Positions 44,496-53,715 are shown, numbered from the stretch's first letter. The stretch: DNA of 64,000 bases from JAIROC01 sp031553535 (GCA_031553535.1 JAVBLM010000044.1:10196-74195), one strand, 5' to 3'. Made by a program: numbers and translations. The notes: generated by a model from the sequence alone, not told the origin.

Positions 44496-45110
44496 CTATA
44501 TCAGTTTTTCGGTGATAGCTAACTTTACCATTGCCGCTGTGTTTTTTACGCCCAGCTTTAAGAGTAAGTTTTTCCGGTAGCTATTGATCGTTTCTACTCC
44601 TAAGAAAAGCTTTTCTGCTATTTCTTTATTTGTGTATCCTTCTACAATAAGTTGCAGAAGTTCTGTTTCCCGGATGGTAAGAAAAACCTTACGGCTATTA
44701 TTCCGTTTGGATACCATGTTGTCAGCATCTTCACTAAGGTATTGCTCCCCGGCATAAACCATTTGTATACCTTCTATGATCTCTTCAGGCAGTGCATTTT
44801 TGAGCAGATATCCGGAAGCCCCGTTTTGTAACATTTTCTGTATATAGAAGTATTCTTTAAAGCCTGTCAATGCAATTATTTTTACGGACGGGTAATTATT
44901 CCGGAGATATAAGCACAGATCTATACCACTGATATCCGGTAGATTGATATCTAAAAGGATAATATCAGGCTGTATGGATTGCAAAAGTTTTTTACAGTCC
45001 GTACCACAGGATGCAATTCCTGTTACCTCTATATCACGGGAAGAGTCAACTAATTGTTTTATACCATTAGTAACTACCGGATGATCGTCCACTATAATTA
45101 TTTTAATCAT
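44496..45110 (-). CDS. NarL/LuxR-type response regulator
   Basis: A 204-residue two-component regulator. Receiver domain: acidic pair in IIIVDDHPVV (residues 8-9), phospho-acceptor Asp in DIILLDINLPD (about 54), Thr in IIALTGF and Lys in YLLKNALPEE. The C-terminal GerE/LuxR DNA-binding domain is LTIRETELLQLIVEGYTNKEIAEKLFL followed by ETINSYRKNLLLKLGV. The kinase gene lies just upstream on the same strand, but a family A repeat occupies most of the 129 bases between them. It is the candidate reader of the TACCCCT-type dyads at 37.4 and 47.8 kb (inference). Confidence 0.92.
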   Translation of the reverse strand: MIKIIIVDDHPVVTNGIKQLVDSSRDIEVTGIASCGTDCKKLLQSIQPDIILLDINLPDISGIDLCLYLRNNYPSVKIIALTGFKEYFYIQKMLQNGASGYLLKNALPEEIIEGIQMVYAGEQYLSEDADNMVSKRNNSRKVFLTIRETELLQLIVEGYTNKEIAEKLFLGVETINSYRKNLLLKLGVKNTAAMVKLAITEKLI

Positions 45111-45128
45111 ATTCTTTCAATTAAGTTT

Positions 45129-45266
45129 AGAAATTACGCAAGTTAAACGAAGTATAAATAATGGTTAATGACGTTTTGTTTTGTCGGCTTTATCGATTTT
45201 ATCTGTTTTATCCTTTCTATATGTTGTGTGTTGCAATTATTACCTGTAACTTGTGTAACGTCTATT
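45129..45266 (-). repeat. Family A element, copy 3 (inverted), reaching into the kinase gene
   Basis: Ends AGAAATTACGCAAGTTA (45129-45145) and TAACTTGTGTAACGTCT (45247-45263). In reverse orientation the interior follows copy 1: CAACACACAA tract, three GATAAA units, then AAAACGTCATTAACC. The right end and the next three bases overlap the last codons of the histidine kinase gene (stop at 45240). An ATTAAG hexamer flanks both sides, a possible target duplication. Confidence 0.88.
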
Positions 45267-47150
45267 AAGATTTAATTCAATCGTAATTTCACTACCTTTA
45301 TTTGCTTGTGAAAATACATTCATCGAGGCTCCTAATAATTCTACTCTAGCCCGGACTGTTGAAAGACCTTCATGCGTATTTTCAATATTAAATCCTTTTC
45401 CATTATCCTGGACGGTAAGAGATAATTTTTCTTCCGATTGGATCAATTGCACATTGATTTCCGCTGCGTTAGCATGCTTGAGTGCATTATTAATTAGCTC
45501 CGTTGCGATACGATAGATGTTTATTTCGATCTTCTCATTTAAGCGGTTTTCGTTTCCGTAAAAGTAAAAGTGGATGAGATCCGATCCTTTACTGAACTCC
45601 TCCAAAATGGGCTTGAGCCCAAATCGTAGAAGTGATTCAGGCATGAGGTTATGAGCAATCCGTCTCATTTCACAAATTGATTTATCCAGCAAAGAAGTTA
45701 CATTACCCAGATCTTGACAGCTGGTATTATTTGTTTGAGCAAGGTCAAGCTTGGCCATTGTAAGGAGCCCTCCCAGTCCGTCGTGTAGTTCGCGGGAGAT
45801 TCGTCCCCGTTCATGATTTTCTCCATCGAGCAGTGCTTCGGCAGCGACGAGTTGCTTTTCCTGTTCCAATTGTTGTATTTTTTCATTCGCGCGGAGTTGT
45901 TTTTGCTGTTGATATCGATATAATAATATCAGTGTGATGACGAGCAGGATAAGCCCTATTCCTGATATAATAGATAATACAACATACAGTTGCTTTTGCT
46001 TGTGTAGCGTTTCGATTTGGGTATTCTTTTTTTCCGTTTCATATTCTACTTCCATTTCTGCCAGTGCAGATGCCATTGTTTCATCAAAACTTTTATAAAA
46101 GGTTTCAATTAAAAGATTCTTATAATTGGATGCTTGTGTTAGATCTCCCAGATTGACATATAAATCGGAAAGAAGCAGATATAGGTTGATTAATCTTCTA
46201 TAATCATTTGAATCCGTTTCGCTAAGCACTTCCAATGCATATTCCTCCGCAAGAGTAAATTGTCCACTTTGTTGATAAATCTGTGCTATTTTTTGTTTAC
46301 TTTCAATGATGTATTCCTCATGCCCGATTTCTTGGGCAATAGCAAGAGCCTCTTCGGCAACAGTGAATGCCTTTTGAAATTGCTCTTGCTCCATGTATAC
46401 AATTAAGATTTGATGCATAGACAATAGCATGTTAATATATTCTCCTTCCGCATAGAATATATCCCTGGATTTTTCGGCATATTCCAGACATTCATCCAGT
46501 TTCCCTTGTGCATGTCTTATGATCATTAATTTATTATATAAATGAGCTATTCTTAGGGAGTCGCCTAATTCCGTAGCCAATAGCATGGCTTTATTTACAT
46601 ATTGTTCGGCATGGGCATAATTTTTCATTTCATTGTATATGGCCGCAATGTTTCCATAGGTTGCGCATATCCTTTCTTTTTGATTCAAATGCTCGAATAA
46701 GGTAATTGCTTTTAAGTATTCGGTAAGCGCTTCTTGAAATTGAAATTGTGCATAATGCATATTTGCTTTGGCAAAAATAATTCCGGCCTCCAAAGATTCT
46801 TCCCTGGCTTGTTTTGCCAGTTCCATCGCTTTATCATAGTAGATATCTGCCGTATCATAAATATTATACATGTAATAGGCTACTCCAAGGTTTCTATAAA
46901 GAACCGCTTCCATTTTGATATCGTGGTGTTTTCTTGCTAATTTAATCCCTTCTCGGGCGTATTGTGCGGATTCCTCGAAGCTGGAATGTAAATAAAACCA
47001 GCTTATACTATCATACAAAGCCAGTTTTGTATTGACAGATACGGATTTATCACTAAGTAAGTCTTTCATTTCTTCAACTTTGTTGTCTTGTGCAAATACA
47101 AAAGTGGTGTTTAAAAGAAATAGTACTACGATGATGTACAGTTGTTTCAT
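45240..47150 (-). CDS. TPR-containing sensor histidine kinase (NarX/HisKA_3 type)
   Basis: A 636-residue kinase. Signal-like N-terminus (residues 1-20), then about eight tetratricopeptide repeats (about 30-340, for example ATYGNIAAIYNEMKNYAHAEQY), a coiled region, one membrane span (LYVVLSIISGIGLILLVITL, about 383-402) and a coiled coil. The phospho-acceptor His is in RGRISRELHDGLGGLL (about 455), and the ATPase domain shows ELINNALKHANA and VQDNGKGFN. The last residues RRYTSYR and the stop are encoded by the family A element. It probably senses through periplasmic TPRs and phosphorylates the regulator downstream. Confidence 0.9.
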   Translation of the reverse strand: MKQLYIIVVLFLLNTTFVFAQDNKVEEMKDLLSDKSVSVNTKLALYDSISWFYLHSSFEESAQYAREGIKLARKHHDIKMEAVLYRNLGVAYYMYNIYDTADIYYDKAMELAKQAREESLEAGIIFAKANMHYAQFQFQEALTEYLKAITLFEHLNQKERICATYGNIAAIYNEMKNYAHAEQYVNKAMLLATELGDSLRIAHLYNKLMIIRHAQGKLDECLEYAEKSRDIFYAEGEYINMLLSMHQILIVYMEQEQFQKAFTVAEEALAIAQEIGHEEYIIESKQKIAQIYQQSGQFTLAEEYALEVLSETDSNDYRRLINLYLLLSDLYVNLGDLTQASNYKNLLIETFYKSFDETMASALAEMEVEYETEKKNTQIETLHKQKQLYVVLSIISGIGLILLVITLILLYRYQQQKQLRANEKIQQLEQEKQLVAAEALLDGENHERGRISRELHDGLGGLLTMAKLDLAQTNNTSCQDLGNVTSLLDKSICEMRRIAHNLMPESLLRFGLKPILEEFSKGSDLIHFYFYGNENRLNEKIEINIYRIATELINNALKHANAAEINVQLIQSEEKLSLTVQDNGKGFNIENTHEGLSTVRARVELLGASMNVFSQANKGSEITIELNLNRRYTSYR

Positions 47151-47236
47151 GTTTATAGTATTTTTTAAATATTATATACTTTCTATATGATAAATCTTTA
47201 TGCTTAAATTAGAGAAAAAGCTATAATTCTGTTTGG

Positions 47237-47244
47237 CAAATATA
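47237..47244 (-). promoter_or_regulatory. Candidate -7 box of the kinase-regulator unit
   Basis: Minus-strand TATATTTG followed by CCAA, 86 bases upstream of the kinase ATG. Confidence 0.45.
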
Positions 47245-47810
47245 CCTATTTTTGTATAAAAAATCCTGTTTCCATAAAAAATAATTTACTACCCCCGTCT
47301 AAATCGCTGTCATTGGTAGTGTATATGAAGGGGTCAAACAAGAGGAAATGACAGTAACTAAAAAGAAAAATCGCTCTTTTGTCGGGGATTATCTTATTTC
47401 ATTCGATGCTCTCACCTGCTTCGCCTTCGGGTGCTTATTCCTCATTCCTCGTCATCGCAATGACGAAAGTTTTTCATTGATAAGCATATAACAATCTTTG
47501 TTGATGGCAGGCATAAAACCCTTCGGGCTTCATTCTTCGCAGTGATGCGTTCATACACCATCAACACATCTGATCAAGTATCATGGAAGCATCTTTCCCG
47601 ATTGTATGGAAGTATCCTTCCCGATACCATAATCACTTGCGATCGGAGAATACCGTCACAACCGTAGGAGTAGTTCAATTGGATTGGTTCTGGTAATGAG
47701 TAAGTGTTTCACTTCGAGTGAAGCCCTTACTTGTACACTTCGGTTTCTTCCATGCGTAATTTATATTTTACAAATGAATTCTTTCCGCACCACAAAATGA
47801 GCTTTTGCCC
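47245..47810. other. Gene-free stretch with repeat relics
   Basis: 47368-47470 resembles the interior of the family B palindrome (ATCGCTCTTTTGTCGGGGAT and CCTCGTCATCGCAATGACG). 47583-47628 is two 23-base tandem units (ATGGAAGCATCTTTCCCGAT type). A hairpin TTCACTTCGAGTGAA lies near 47708. No gene is seen. Confidence 0.55.
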
Positions 47811-47828
47811 TACCCCCTTTTTGGGGTT
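47811..47828 (+). promoter_or_regulatory. Inverted-heptamer operator (site 1)
   Basis: TACCCCC, four T bases, TGGGGTT. It starts 37 bases before site 2. Confidence 0.6.
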
Positions 47829-47847
47829 TTATCATAAATGAAGATTT

Positions 47848-47865
47848 TACCCCTTTTTAGGGGCA
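47848..47865 (+). promoter_or_regulatory. Inverted-heptamer operator (site 2)
   Basis: TACCCCT (47848-47854), four T bases, AGGGGCA (47859-47865). It ends 21 bases before the -7 box at 47887, the same as site 3 relative to its promoter. This is centred about 44 bases before the expected transcription start, an activator-like position. Confidence 0.65.
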
Positions 47866-47886
47866 AAGAAACAAGAATAAGTCTCC

Positions 47887-47894
47887 TAACTTTG
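47887..47894 (+). promoter_or_regulatory. Candidate -7 box of the HTH-adhesin unit
   Basis: TAACTTTG followed by CAAG. Predicted leader of about 115 bases before the ATG at 48015. Confidence 0.65.
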
Positions 47895-47910
47895 CAAGCA
47901 AAACAAAAAT

Positions 47911-47936
47911 GTATTCGGGCAAATTTGAACGGATAC
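47911..47936 (+). promoter_or_regulatory. Shared 5'-leader dyad
   Basis: A 26-base imperfect palindrome: GTATTCG at one end, CGGATAC at the other, AAATTT at the centre. Similar to 37478-37503 in the other operator-bearing leader. Confidence 0.5.
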
Positions 47937-48014
47937 TCATCAGAGAAATAAGTTATTATTGTTAAAATGTAATTTTTATTTTTGTAATACCTAGATTAAT
48001 AGCGAAAATGCAGT

Positions 48015-48392
48015 ATGGATACAAGCTATATTAGATCCCGTTTAACAGAAGAAGAAATGGAAGATTATTGTGCCAGGATTATATCCCATCTTTATGAAAG
48101 CGATATTTACCGGAATCCTAATCTGCGTATTTGGGATATCTCGCAGGCAATAGGGATTCCCCCGGCTATCATATCCCAATCGTTGAACCGGTTTTTAAAA
48201 CAAGGTTTTTTTGATGTAATTAATAAGCGTCGTCACGAAGAGGTAAAAAAAATACTTCTTTCCGGCGGAAATAAGGGATTTACGATAGAAGGGGTTGCCA
48301 GGAATTGCGGATTTCGTTCGATCTCTACGTTTTATTCTGTTTTTAATAAATACGAGGGGATGACTCCCACCCAGTGGCTTAAGTCTGTGTAG
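48015..48392 (+). CDS. AraC-type helix-turn-helix protein (DNA-binding domain only)
   Basis: A 125-residue protein consisting essentially of one AraC/XylS-type double HTH. LRIWDISQAIGIPPAIISQSLNRFL (about 37-61) is the first helix-turn-helix and FTIEGVARNCGFRSISTFYSVFNKYEGMTPTQW (about 88-120) the second, with the conserved GFxSxSxFxxxFxxxxGxTPxxW pattern. No sensor domain is attached, as also occurs in AraC-type output domains of two-component proteins in this phylum. It is 53 bases upstream of the T9SS adhesin and probably on the same mRNA. Confidence 0.88.
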   Translation: MDTSYIRSRLTEEEMEDYCARIISHLYESDIYRNPNLRIWDISQAIGIPPAIISQSLNRFLKQGFFDVINKRRHEEVKKILLSGGNKGFTIEGVARNCGFRSISTFYSVFNKYEGMTPTQWLKSV

Positions 48393-48445
48393 CGGACTCA
48401 TAAAATATAAAATTAGTATCAGTATCAACCAAAAAATTAAACAAA

Positions 48446-51400
48446 ATGAATGGATTATTTTTATCAGTTAGAAAAGCAGCTCTAATATCGGCAATTTTGC
48501 TGGTGACTGCAACAGGGGCATGGGCGCAATTAAATTGGTCTGGAAGGCAAATTCTTACCAATGGACAGACTGTTTCCCAAAATATTACCCTTACAGGCAA
48601 TGTGACTATTGACGTGCCTTCCTACGGCACGGCTACTATCTCCGGTATTATCAGCGGGAATTATACTATTAGAAAAACAGGAAGCGGAACGCTTTATTTA
48701 ACCGGTGATAATACCTATACCGGTACGACAACTATTGATACCGGCACTGTTTACATTGGAAACGGTGGCACAACAGGTAGCATAGCCGGTAATATAACTT
48801 TCGGTAATAATAATAGTTACTTCAAAAGCCTGTATTTTAACCGTTCCAATACCTATACTTATTCAGGCATTATTTCCGGAAACGGCAGTGTCTACCAAAA
48901 TGGTACGGGTACACTTATATTAAATGGGGCAAGTACTACTTTAGCTACTATTGCCATTATTTCTTCCGGTACGCTGGAATTGGGGCTTAACGGTACGATA
49001 GAAAATACAATTTTGATATTCTATGATTTGAATACGCATAAGGGCAAATTTAAAATTACCTCGGATAAGCAAATAGGGGGATTGGTAAGCATGGTAACAG
49101 ACGACAGTTCCGAAATACAGTTATTAGGCGGAAACCTTACCATATATGACACAACAAGCGATTTAGGACTTTTCAATTATGCCGGCATTATCAGTGGTAC
49201 GGGCGGCATAATTAAAACGGGCAATCAAAAACTTATCCTTACTGGCAATAATACCTATACCGGTGCAACGGCAATTAATGCCGGTATGTTGCAAATAGGC
49301 AATAGTGCAAGTGGCAGCATTGACAGTACTGCGGGTGTAACAATAGGTTCAAATGGCATCCTCCGTTTTGAGCCGGGATCAAATAAATACTTCGGCAAAT
49401 TAATCAGCGGAGCAGGAAGATTAGAATATAAGGGTGTAGGTTTTTCAGACTTGGTATTGACTAATCCGCAATATACGGGAACAACTACCATAGAAAATGC
49501 TCATATCAAAGCTTTAACATCTTCATTCCCTTCGTCAGCTATTGTACTGAACGTATTGCCTACTGCCGGCGGTATTCGGTTTGAGGTTCCTGCCGGACAA
49601 ACTTTGCAATACAATGGTGTGATTTCGGGTACAGGAAATGTAGGTAAATTCGGTTCAGGCAAGTTAATTTTGACAGCAGCAAATACACATACCGGTCATA
49701 CAGCATCACGTGAAGGTATTTTACAAATAGGAGATGGCATAAGTGGCAGTATAGACAACACTTCCCAAGTGATAGTAGATTCAGGTGCTGTTTTACGTTT
49801 TGAGCCGGGAGTGGATACACGGTTCACAAAAGTTATCACTGGAGCGGGGAGTGTGGAATATAGTGGCATTAATTATAAATTATGGCTTGACGCCGACAAT
49901 ACCTACACAGGAACAACTACCATAGAAGGACGTCAAGGTAAGGCCGAACTGGTTATAAGTTACATGTCGCCAACCGGCAGTATTGTGGGCGATATTATAA
50001 ATAACGGAAGATTACGGTTCAACCGTAGCGGAGACTACACTTATTCGGGTGTTATTTCGGGAACCGGCTACATAAGTCAATATTGTAGTGGAACGCTGAC
50101 CTTGAACGGAGTAAATACCTATTCAGGGGTAACTGAAATCTATCGTGGCACGGTTGTCCTGGGTGCAGGCGGAAGTATTGAAAATTCATCTTCAGTCAAT
50201 TTTGTGGGTATAGAACAAGGCAAATTTGATATCACATCGAGCAATAAAAAAATCAAAGGATTAAATTCTAACGAAGAGTCTCCCAATGCAGAAAATGCAG
50301 AAGTAATCCTTGGCACAAGTACGTTAACTATCGGTACAGATGGACAAAACGATGGTGGCGGTACTTTCAAAGGCATATTTACGGGTTCAGGTAATATTAC
50401 CAAAACAGGAACCGATAAGTTTGTAATGAGCGGCAATAATACGGCAACAGGCCTGTTTTCGCATAACAACGGTACGGTAGAAATTTCGAGCAAATGGATG
50501 GGCAACTATTCCCAAGCTCCTAATACATGCCTGAATATTATTGGGGAAGTCTCTATGGATAAAAACCTGACTTTGAGCGGTGGTACTATTTCTATGGACT
50601 TAACCCAGGCAACGCCTTCCAAAATTACCGTTGCCGGTGCAGTATCAGCTGTTGGAACTACTACGCTGAATATTTATTCGGGTAATGTAAGCAACCGTGT
50701 GTTGGTGCAAGCAGCTTCGGGGATCAGTGATATAAATCCATATTCGCTTAATATGCCCGGATTTACTGCAAGCCTTGTTGCCAACAACATTCAATTAATG
50801 TTGACGGCAACAATTACCGATAGCATTCCCCCTACAGTTGGAACAGGTGTAAACGGGACTGCATCGGCAACGTCGGCAAATCTTACATGGACGGCGGCCT
50901 CAGATAATGTAACTTCTAAAGAGGCTTTACGCTATTACGTATATCAATCATTAAGCGATAATATCAATACGGTAGCAGACTGCGAGGCAAACGGCACCTT
51001 GCTGAATCCAATCGGGACAATGGATATTACAACATACATTGCTTTGGGATTAATCGCCGGTACAACCTATTATTTTAATGTAGTGGTGGCTGATCATGCA
51101 GGCAATAAGTCAGTTTATACCACCAGAACATTAATTGCCCGGGATGAACAGATAACAAGCGTAACGATCTCACCTAAACCGGCAAGCGTCCAACCTGGTC
51201 AAACAAAACAGTTTAACGTAACAGTAACCACCCTTGGCAATGCTGACGAAGGTGTAACCTGGAGTTTAATAGGCAATACATCTGTGCAAACCGCTATCAG
51301 TTCCGGGGGATTGCTTACGGTAGGCAGCAACGAAACTGCTGCAAGCCTTGTGGTAAAAGCCGTTTCGGATTTCGATACAACTGTTTTCGATAGGGTTAAT

Positions 51401-51667
51401 GTTACAATTACTACCACCGGAATTGAGGATGTGATTTTGCCGCAATTACGTATTTATCCTAATCCAACTATGGGGGAATTAAGAATTGAAAATGTAAAAG
51501 GGGAAATTAATGATATTGAGATCTTCGACATAATGGGCAGGAAGGTTTATTTGTCTACTCGTTCCTTTGTTGATTCGTCTACTATAACCATCGATGTTTC
51601 GTATTTGCCATCGGGAGTTTATTTTTTGAAAATAGACGGAAGAACAATAAAAGTAATTAAGAATTAG
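48446..51667 (+). CDS. Autotransporter-strand-repeat adhesin with T9SS sorting domain
   Basis: A 1073-residue secreted protein. The signal peptide (MNGLFLSVRKAALISAILLV, cleavage after AWAQ) is nearly the same as in the GLUG adhesin at 40730. Residues about 30-780 are a beta-helix with many autotransporter-associated strand repeats (pattern KTGSGTLYLTGDNTYTGTTT). Then come a fibronectin type III domain (about 785-895, TVGTGVNGTASATSANLTWT), a Big_2-like domain (about 900-990, ITSVTISPKPASVQPG) and a T9SS sorting domain (LRIYPNPTMGELRI, IMGRKVYL, LPSGVYFLKI, KVIKN). Higher GC than neighbours, as for the GLUG gene. Confidence 0.88.
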   Translation: MNGLFLSVRKAALISAILLVTATGAWAQLNWSGRQILTNGQTVSQNITLTGNVTIDVPSYGTATISGIISGNYTIRKTGSGTLYLTGDNTYTGTTTIDTGTVYIGNGGTTGSIAGNITFGNNNSYFKSLYFNRSNTYTYSGIISGNGSVYQNGTGTLILNGASTTLATIAIISSGTLELGLNGTIENTILIFYDLNTHKGKFKITSDKQIGGLVSMVTDDSSEIQLLGGNLTIYDTTSDLGLFNYAGIISGTGGIIKTGNQKLILTGNNTYTGATAINAGMLQIGNSASGSIDSTAGVTIGSNGILRFEPGSNKYFGKLISGAGRLEYKGVGFSDLVLTNPQYTGTTTIENAHIKALTSSFPSSAIVLNVLPTAGGIRFEVPAGQTLQYNGVISGTGNVGKFGSGKLILTAANTHTGHTASREGILQIGDGISGSIDNTSQVIVDSGAVLRFEPGVDTRFTKVITGAGSVEYSGINYKLWLDADNTYTGTTTIEGRQGKAELVISYMSPTGSIVGDIINNGRLRFNRSGDYTYSGVISGTGYISQYCSGTLTLNGVNTYSGVTEIYRGTVVLGAGGSIENSSSVNFVGIEQGKFDITSSNKKIKGLNSNEESPNAENAEVILGTSTLTIGTDGQNDGGGTFKGIFTGSGNITKTGTDKFVMSGNNTATGLFSHNNGTVEISSKWMGNYSQAPNTCLNIIGEVSMDKNLTLSGGTISMDLTQATPSKITVAGAVSAVGTTTLNIYSGNVSNRVLVQAASGISDINPYSLNMPGFTASLVANNIQLMLTATITDSIPPTVGTGVNGTASATSANLTWTAASDNVTSKEALRYYVYQSLSDNINTVADCEANGTLLNPIGTMDITTYIALGLIAGTTYYFNVVVADHAGNKSVYTTRTLIARDEQITSVTISPKPASVQPGQTKQFNVTVTTLGNADEGVTWSLIGNTSVQTAISSGGLLTVGSNETAASLVVKAVSDFDTTVFDRVNVTITTTGIEDVILPQLRIYPNPTMGELRIENVKGEINDIEIFDIMGRKVYLSTRSFVDSSTITIDVSYLPSGVYFLKIDGRTIKVIKN

Positions 51668-51710
51668 AAATGAATCTAGGATAAGAAGAAAAAGCTGTAG
51701 TACTTTTAAT

Positions 51711-51750
51711 AATGGGGTTGTCTGAAAAATAGAAAGACAGCCTCATTTTT
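51711..51750 (+). terminator. Terminator of the adhesin gene
   Basis: AATGGGGTTGTCT pairs with AGACAGCCTCATT (13 bp including two G-U), followed by a T run; about 45 bases after the stop. Confidence 0.82.
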
Positions 51751-51947
51751 TTAATCCTGATTATATTGTCTTGTGTTGAGGCGTAATATTACGTTCAATC
51801 TTGACGGCACAATATTATGTCGTGTTGCGTTAATGAACGTGGATGATTCCCGTACATATTTATATACCAATCGCATATCTTTAGCAGTTGCCTTCCGTTG
51901 GTATTAGTTGGTTAGGGAAAAAGAAAATGCTTTTCTACAACCTCATT

Positions 51948-52967
51948 TTAATCTTTGACAATATTAGAGAGGATTTTTATCACTTGTTCCGGCTTTATAG
52001 AACGTATACATTGGCAATCTGATGTTTTTCTACATAGATTACATTCCTTATTCAATACCAGAACATGTGCATTCTTACCGATGGGAGCCCATCTTCCCGG
52101 ATGCATTGGACGGATCGGAGGATAAATGCCAATGGCTAATTTATTCAGGGAAGCTGCAATATGTAATGGTCCTGTACTACATGCAACCAGAGCATCGGAA
52201 GCATTGATTAGTGATATAAGTTCTTCCAAAGAAAGTTTTCCGCTTAAATCATGGACGAAAGGGTATGGAGAAACTAACAGATCCCTGTATAAACGACCTT
52301 CCTCCTCGGTTCCTGTTAAGAGAATGTTGTATTTTTCCTGGGGTAGGGTGCTTATCAAGCTTGCATAATTTTCCAACCCCCATTCTCTTGCACTTCCTTT
52401 CGATTTTGGATGAAGGATGAGGTTTATTTTGTCTTTAACGATATGCTTTTGTAAATGATTGCTTAACGGTTTTATACGTTCCAATCCATAAAGAGTACTT
52501 ATTTCTTCTAACGAAGGGATTGTGTGTGTTTGAGAATTAGACAGCAATATTGTATTTAGCTGCGCTTCATGTAGCTCTGATTTTTTCCTTGATAGTTTGA
52601 TCAGATTATTACAATAGATCCAATGATAAAGACGATTTCTCGTTCCCGTTCTTACCGGAATTTTGGCAGATTTACCCAGTTTCGCAATTTCTTTTCTTGG
52701 GAATACATGAATTATTTCATCTGCCGAAAGTTTCTTTAAAAAGGATACTTGTTTTTCATAAGGAAGTTTTTTTATATTTGTCCAATTTAAAAAAGCATCT
52801 ATATGTTTACAGCAATCTATAATTGGCTTTGTGTATTTTTCGCCTAAAAAACAGATATAGCAATTGGGATATCTTTGCTTTAATATGCCTGCTATGGGCA
52901 ATGTTAATACAACATCTCCAATACCATCGGTTCTACTTATAATAAATACTTCATGATTTTGTATCAT
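51948..52967 (-). CDS. Glycosyltransferase family 9 (heptosyltransferase-like)
   Basis: A 339-residue GT-B enzyme of the ADP-heptose:LPS heptosyltransferase family. ISRTDGIGDVVLTLPIAGIL (about 10-29) is the N-terminal glycine-rich acceptor motif with the catalytic Asp, LILHPKSKGSAREW (about 182-195) begins the donor domain, and SLINASDALVACSTGPLHIAASL holds the donor-site STGPLHIA motif. It overlaps the upstream glycosyltransferase by 17 bases. Probably adds a core LPS sugar; hldD at 19 kb would supply ADP-heptose if that is the donor. Confidence 0.88.
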   Translation of the reverse strand: MIQNHEVFIISRTDGIGDVVLTLPIAGILKQRYPNCYICFLGEKYTKPIIDCCKHIDAFLNWTNIKKLPYEKQVSFLKKLSADEIIHVFPRKEIAKLGKSAKIPVRTGTRNRLYHWIYCNNLIKLSRKKSELHEAQLNTILLSNSQTHTIPSLEEISTLYGLERIKPLSNHLQKHIVKDKINLILHPKSKGSAREWGLENYASLISTLPQEKYNILLTGTEEEGRLYRDLLVSPYPFVHDLSGKLSLEELISLINASDALVACSTGPLHIAASLNKLAIGIYPPIRPMHPGRWAPIGKNAHVLVLNKECNLCRKTSDCQCIRSIKPEQVIKILSNIVKD

Positions 52968-53715
52968 GTCGCCTATATAATTGTTTTAATTTGGTATATT
53001 TTAAAAAGGTAGCAAAGGCTGAGATTTTGCAAATAACATAGCCATAATAACCATCCAGGAACCCTCTTTTAAATACATAGTCTCTAAAAAACTTCCAACC
53101 CGGTTTAATAAGTATAGAAAGGATTGTAGCTTTTTTCCCTTTTTCAAACGCTTCGATTGCTGTAAAAGTGGTGAATCTATCAGCCTGTTTTATGTGATCT
53201 TCAATAGAATGATATGAATAATGAAGAAGATCTCCTTTTAGCTGAATTATAGCAGTTTCATTTGGATAGGAAATGGTTTCATGGATCGAACCAATCCATT
53301 TTGCCTTATTCCGATCGAAAATACGTATTTTCCTATCCGGATACCAGCCACAGTGATGAATCCATTTCCCGCAATAATTTGTCAGGCGATTTATTTGGCC
53401 TGTAAAGTTTTCTTTTTGACTTGATTTTAAGTGAAGAATAGATTGTTGCAATTCGGTGGAAAGTGCTTCATCCGCATCAATTGATAATAGTATATCATGA
53501 GTAGATAATGAATTTGCATAGTTTTTTTGTTCCGCATATCCCAGCCATTCCTGTTCAAAGAAACGAACCTTGTATTTCTCACAAATGCTTTTGGTATTAT
53601 CTGTCGAAAGAGAATCAACAACAATTATCTCATCAACAATGTCCTGCAAAGATTTCAGGCAACGTTCAATGTTCCGTTCTTCGTTTTTAGTGATAATGAC
53701 GGCAGAAATTTGCAT
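52951..53715 (-). CDS. Glycosyltransferase family 2 (LPS core, WaaE/KdtX-like)
   Basis: A 254-residue GT-A enzyme. ISAVIITKNEERNIERCLKSL at the N-terminus, EIIVVDSLSTDNT (about 29-41) and DILLSIDADEALS (about 74-86, DxD) are donor-site motifs, and FDRNKAKWIGSIHETI is the segment typical of the WaaE/KdtX group that decorates the LPS inner core. The C-terminus is basic and aromatic (FFRDYVFKRGFLDGYYGY). First gene of a two-gene unit with the GT9 enzyme. Confidence 0.88.
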   Translation of the reverse strand: MQISAVIITKNEERNIERCLKSLQDIVDEIIVVDSLSTDNTKSICEKYKVRFFEQEWLGYAEQKNYANSLSTHDILLSIDADEALSTELQQSILHLKSSQKENFTGQINRLTNYCGKWIHHCGWYPDRKIRIFDRNKAKWIGSIHETISYPNETAIIQLKGDLLHYSYHSIEDHIKQADRFTTFTAIEAFEKGKKATILSILIKPGWKFFRDYVFKRGFLDGYYGYVICKISAFATFLKYTKLKQLYRRHDTKS

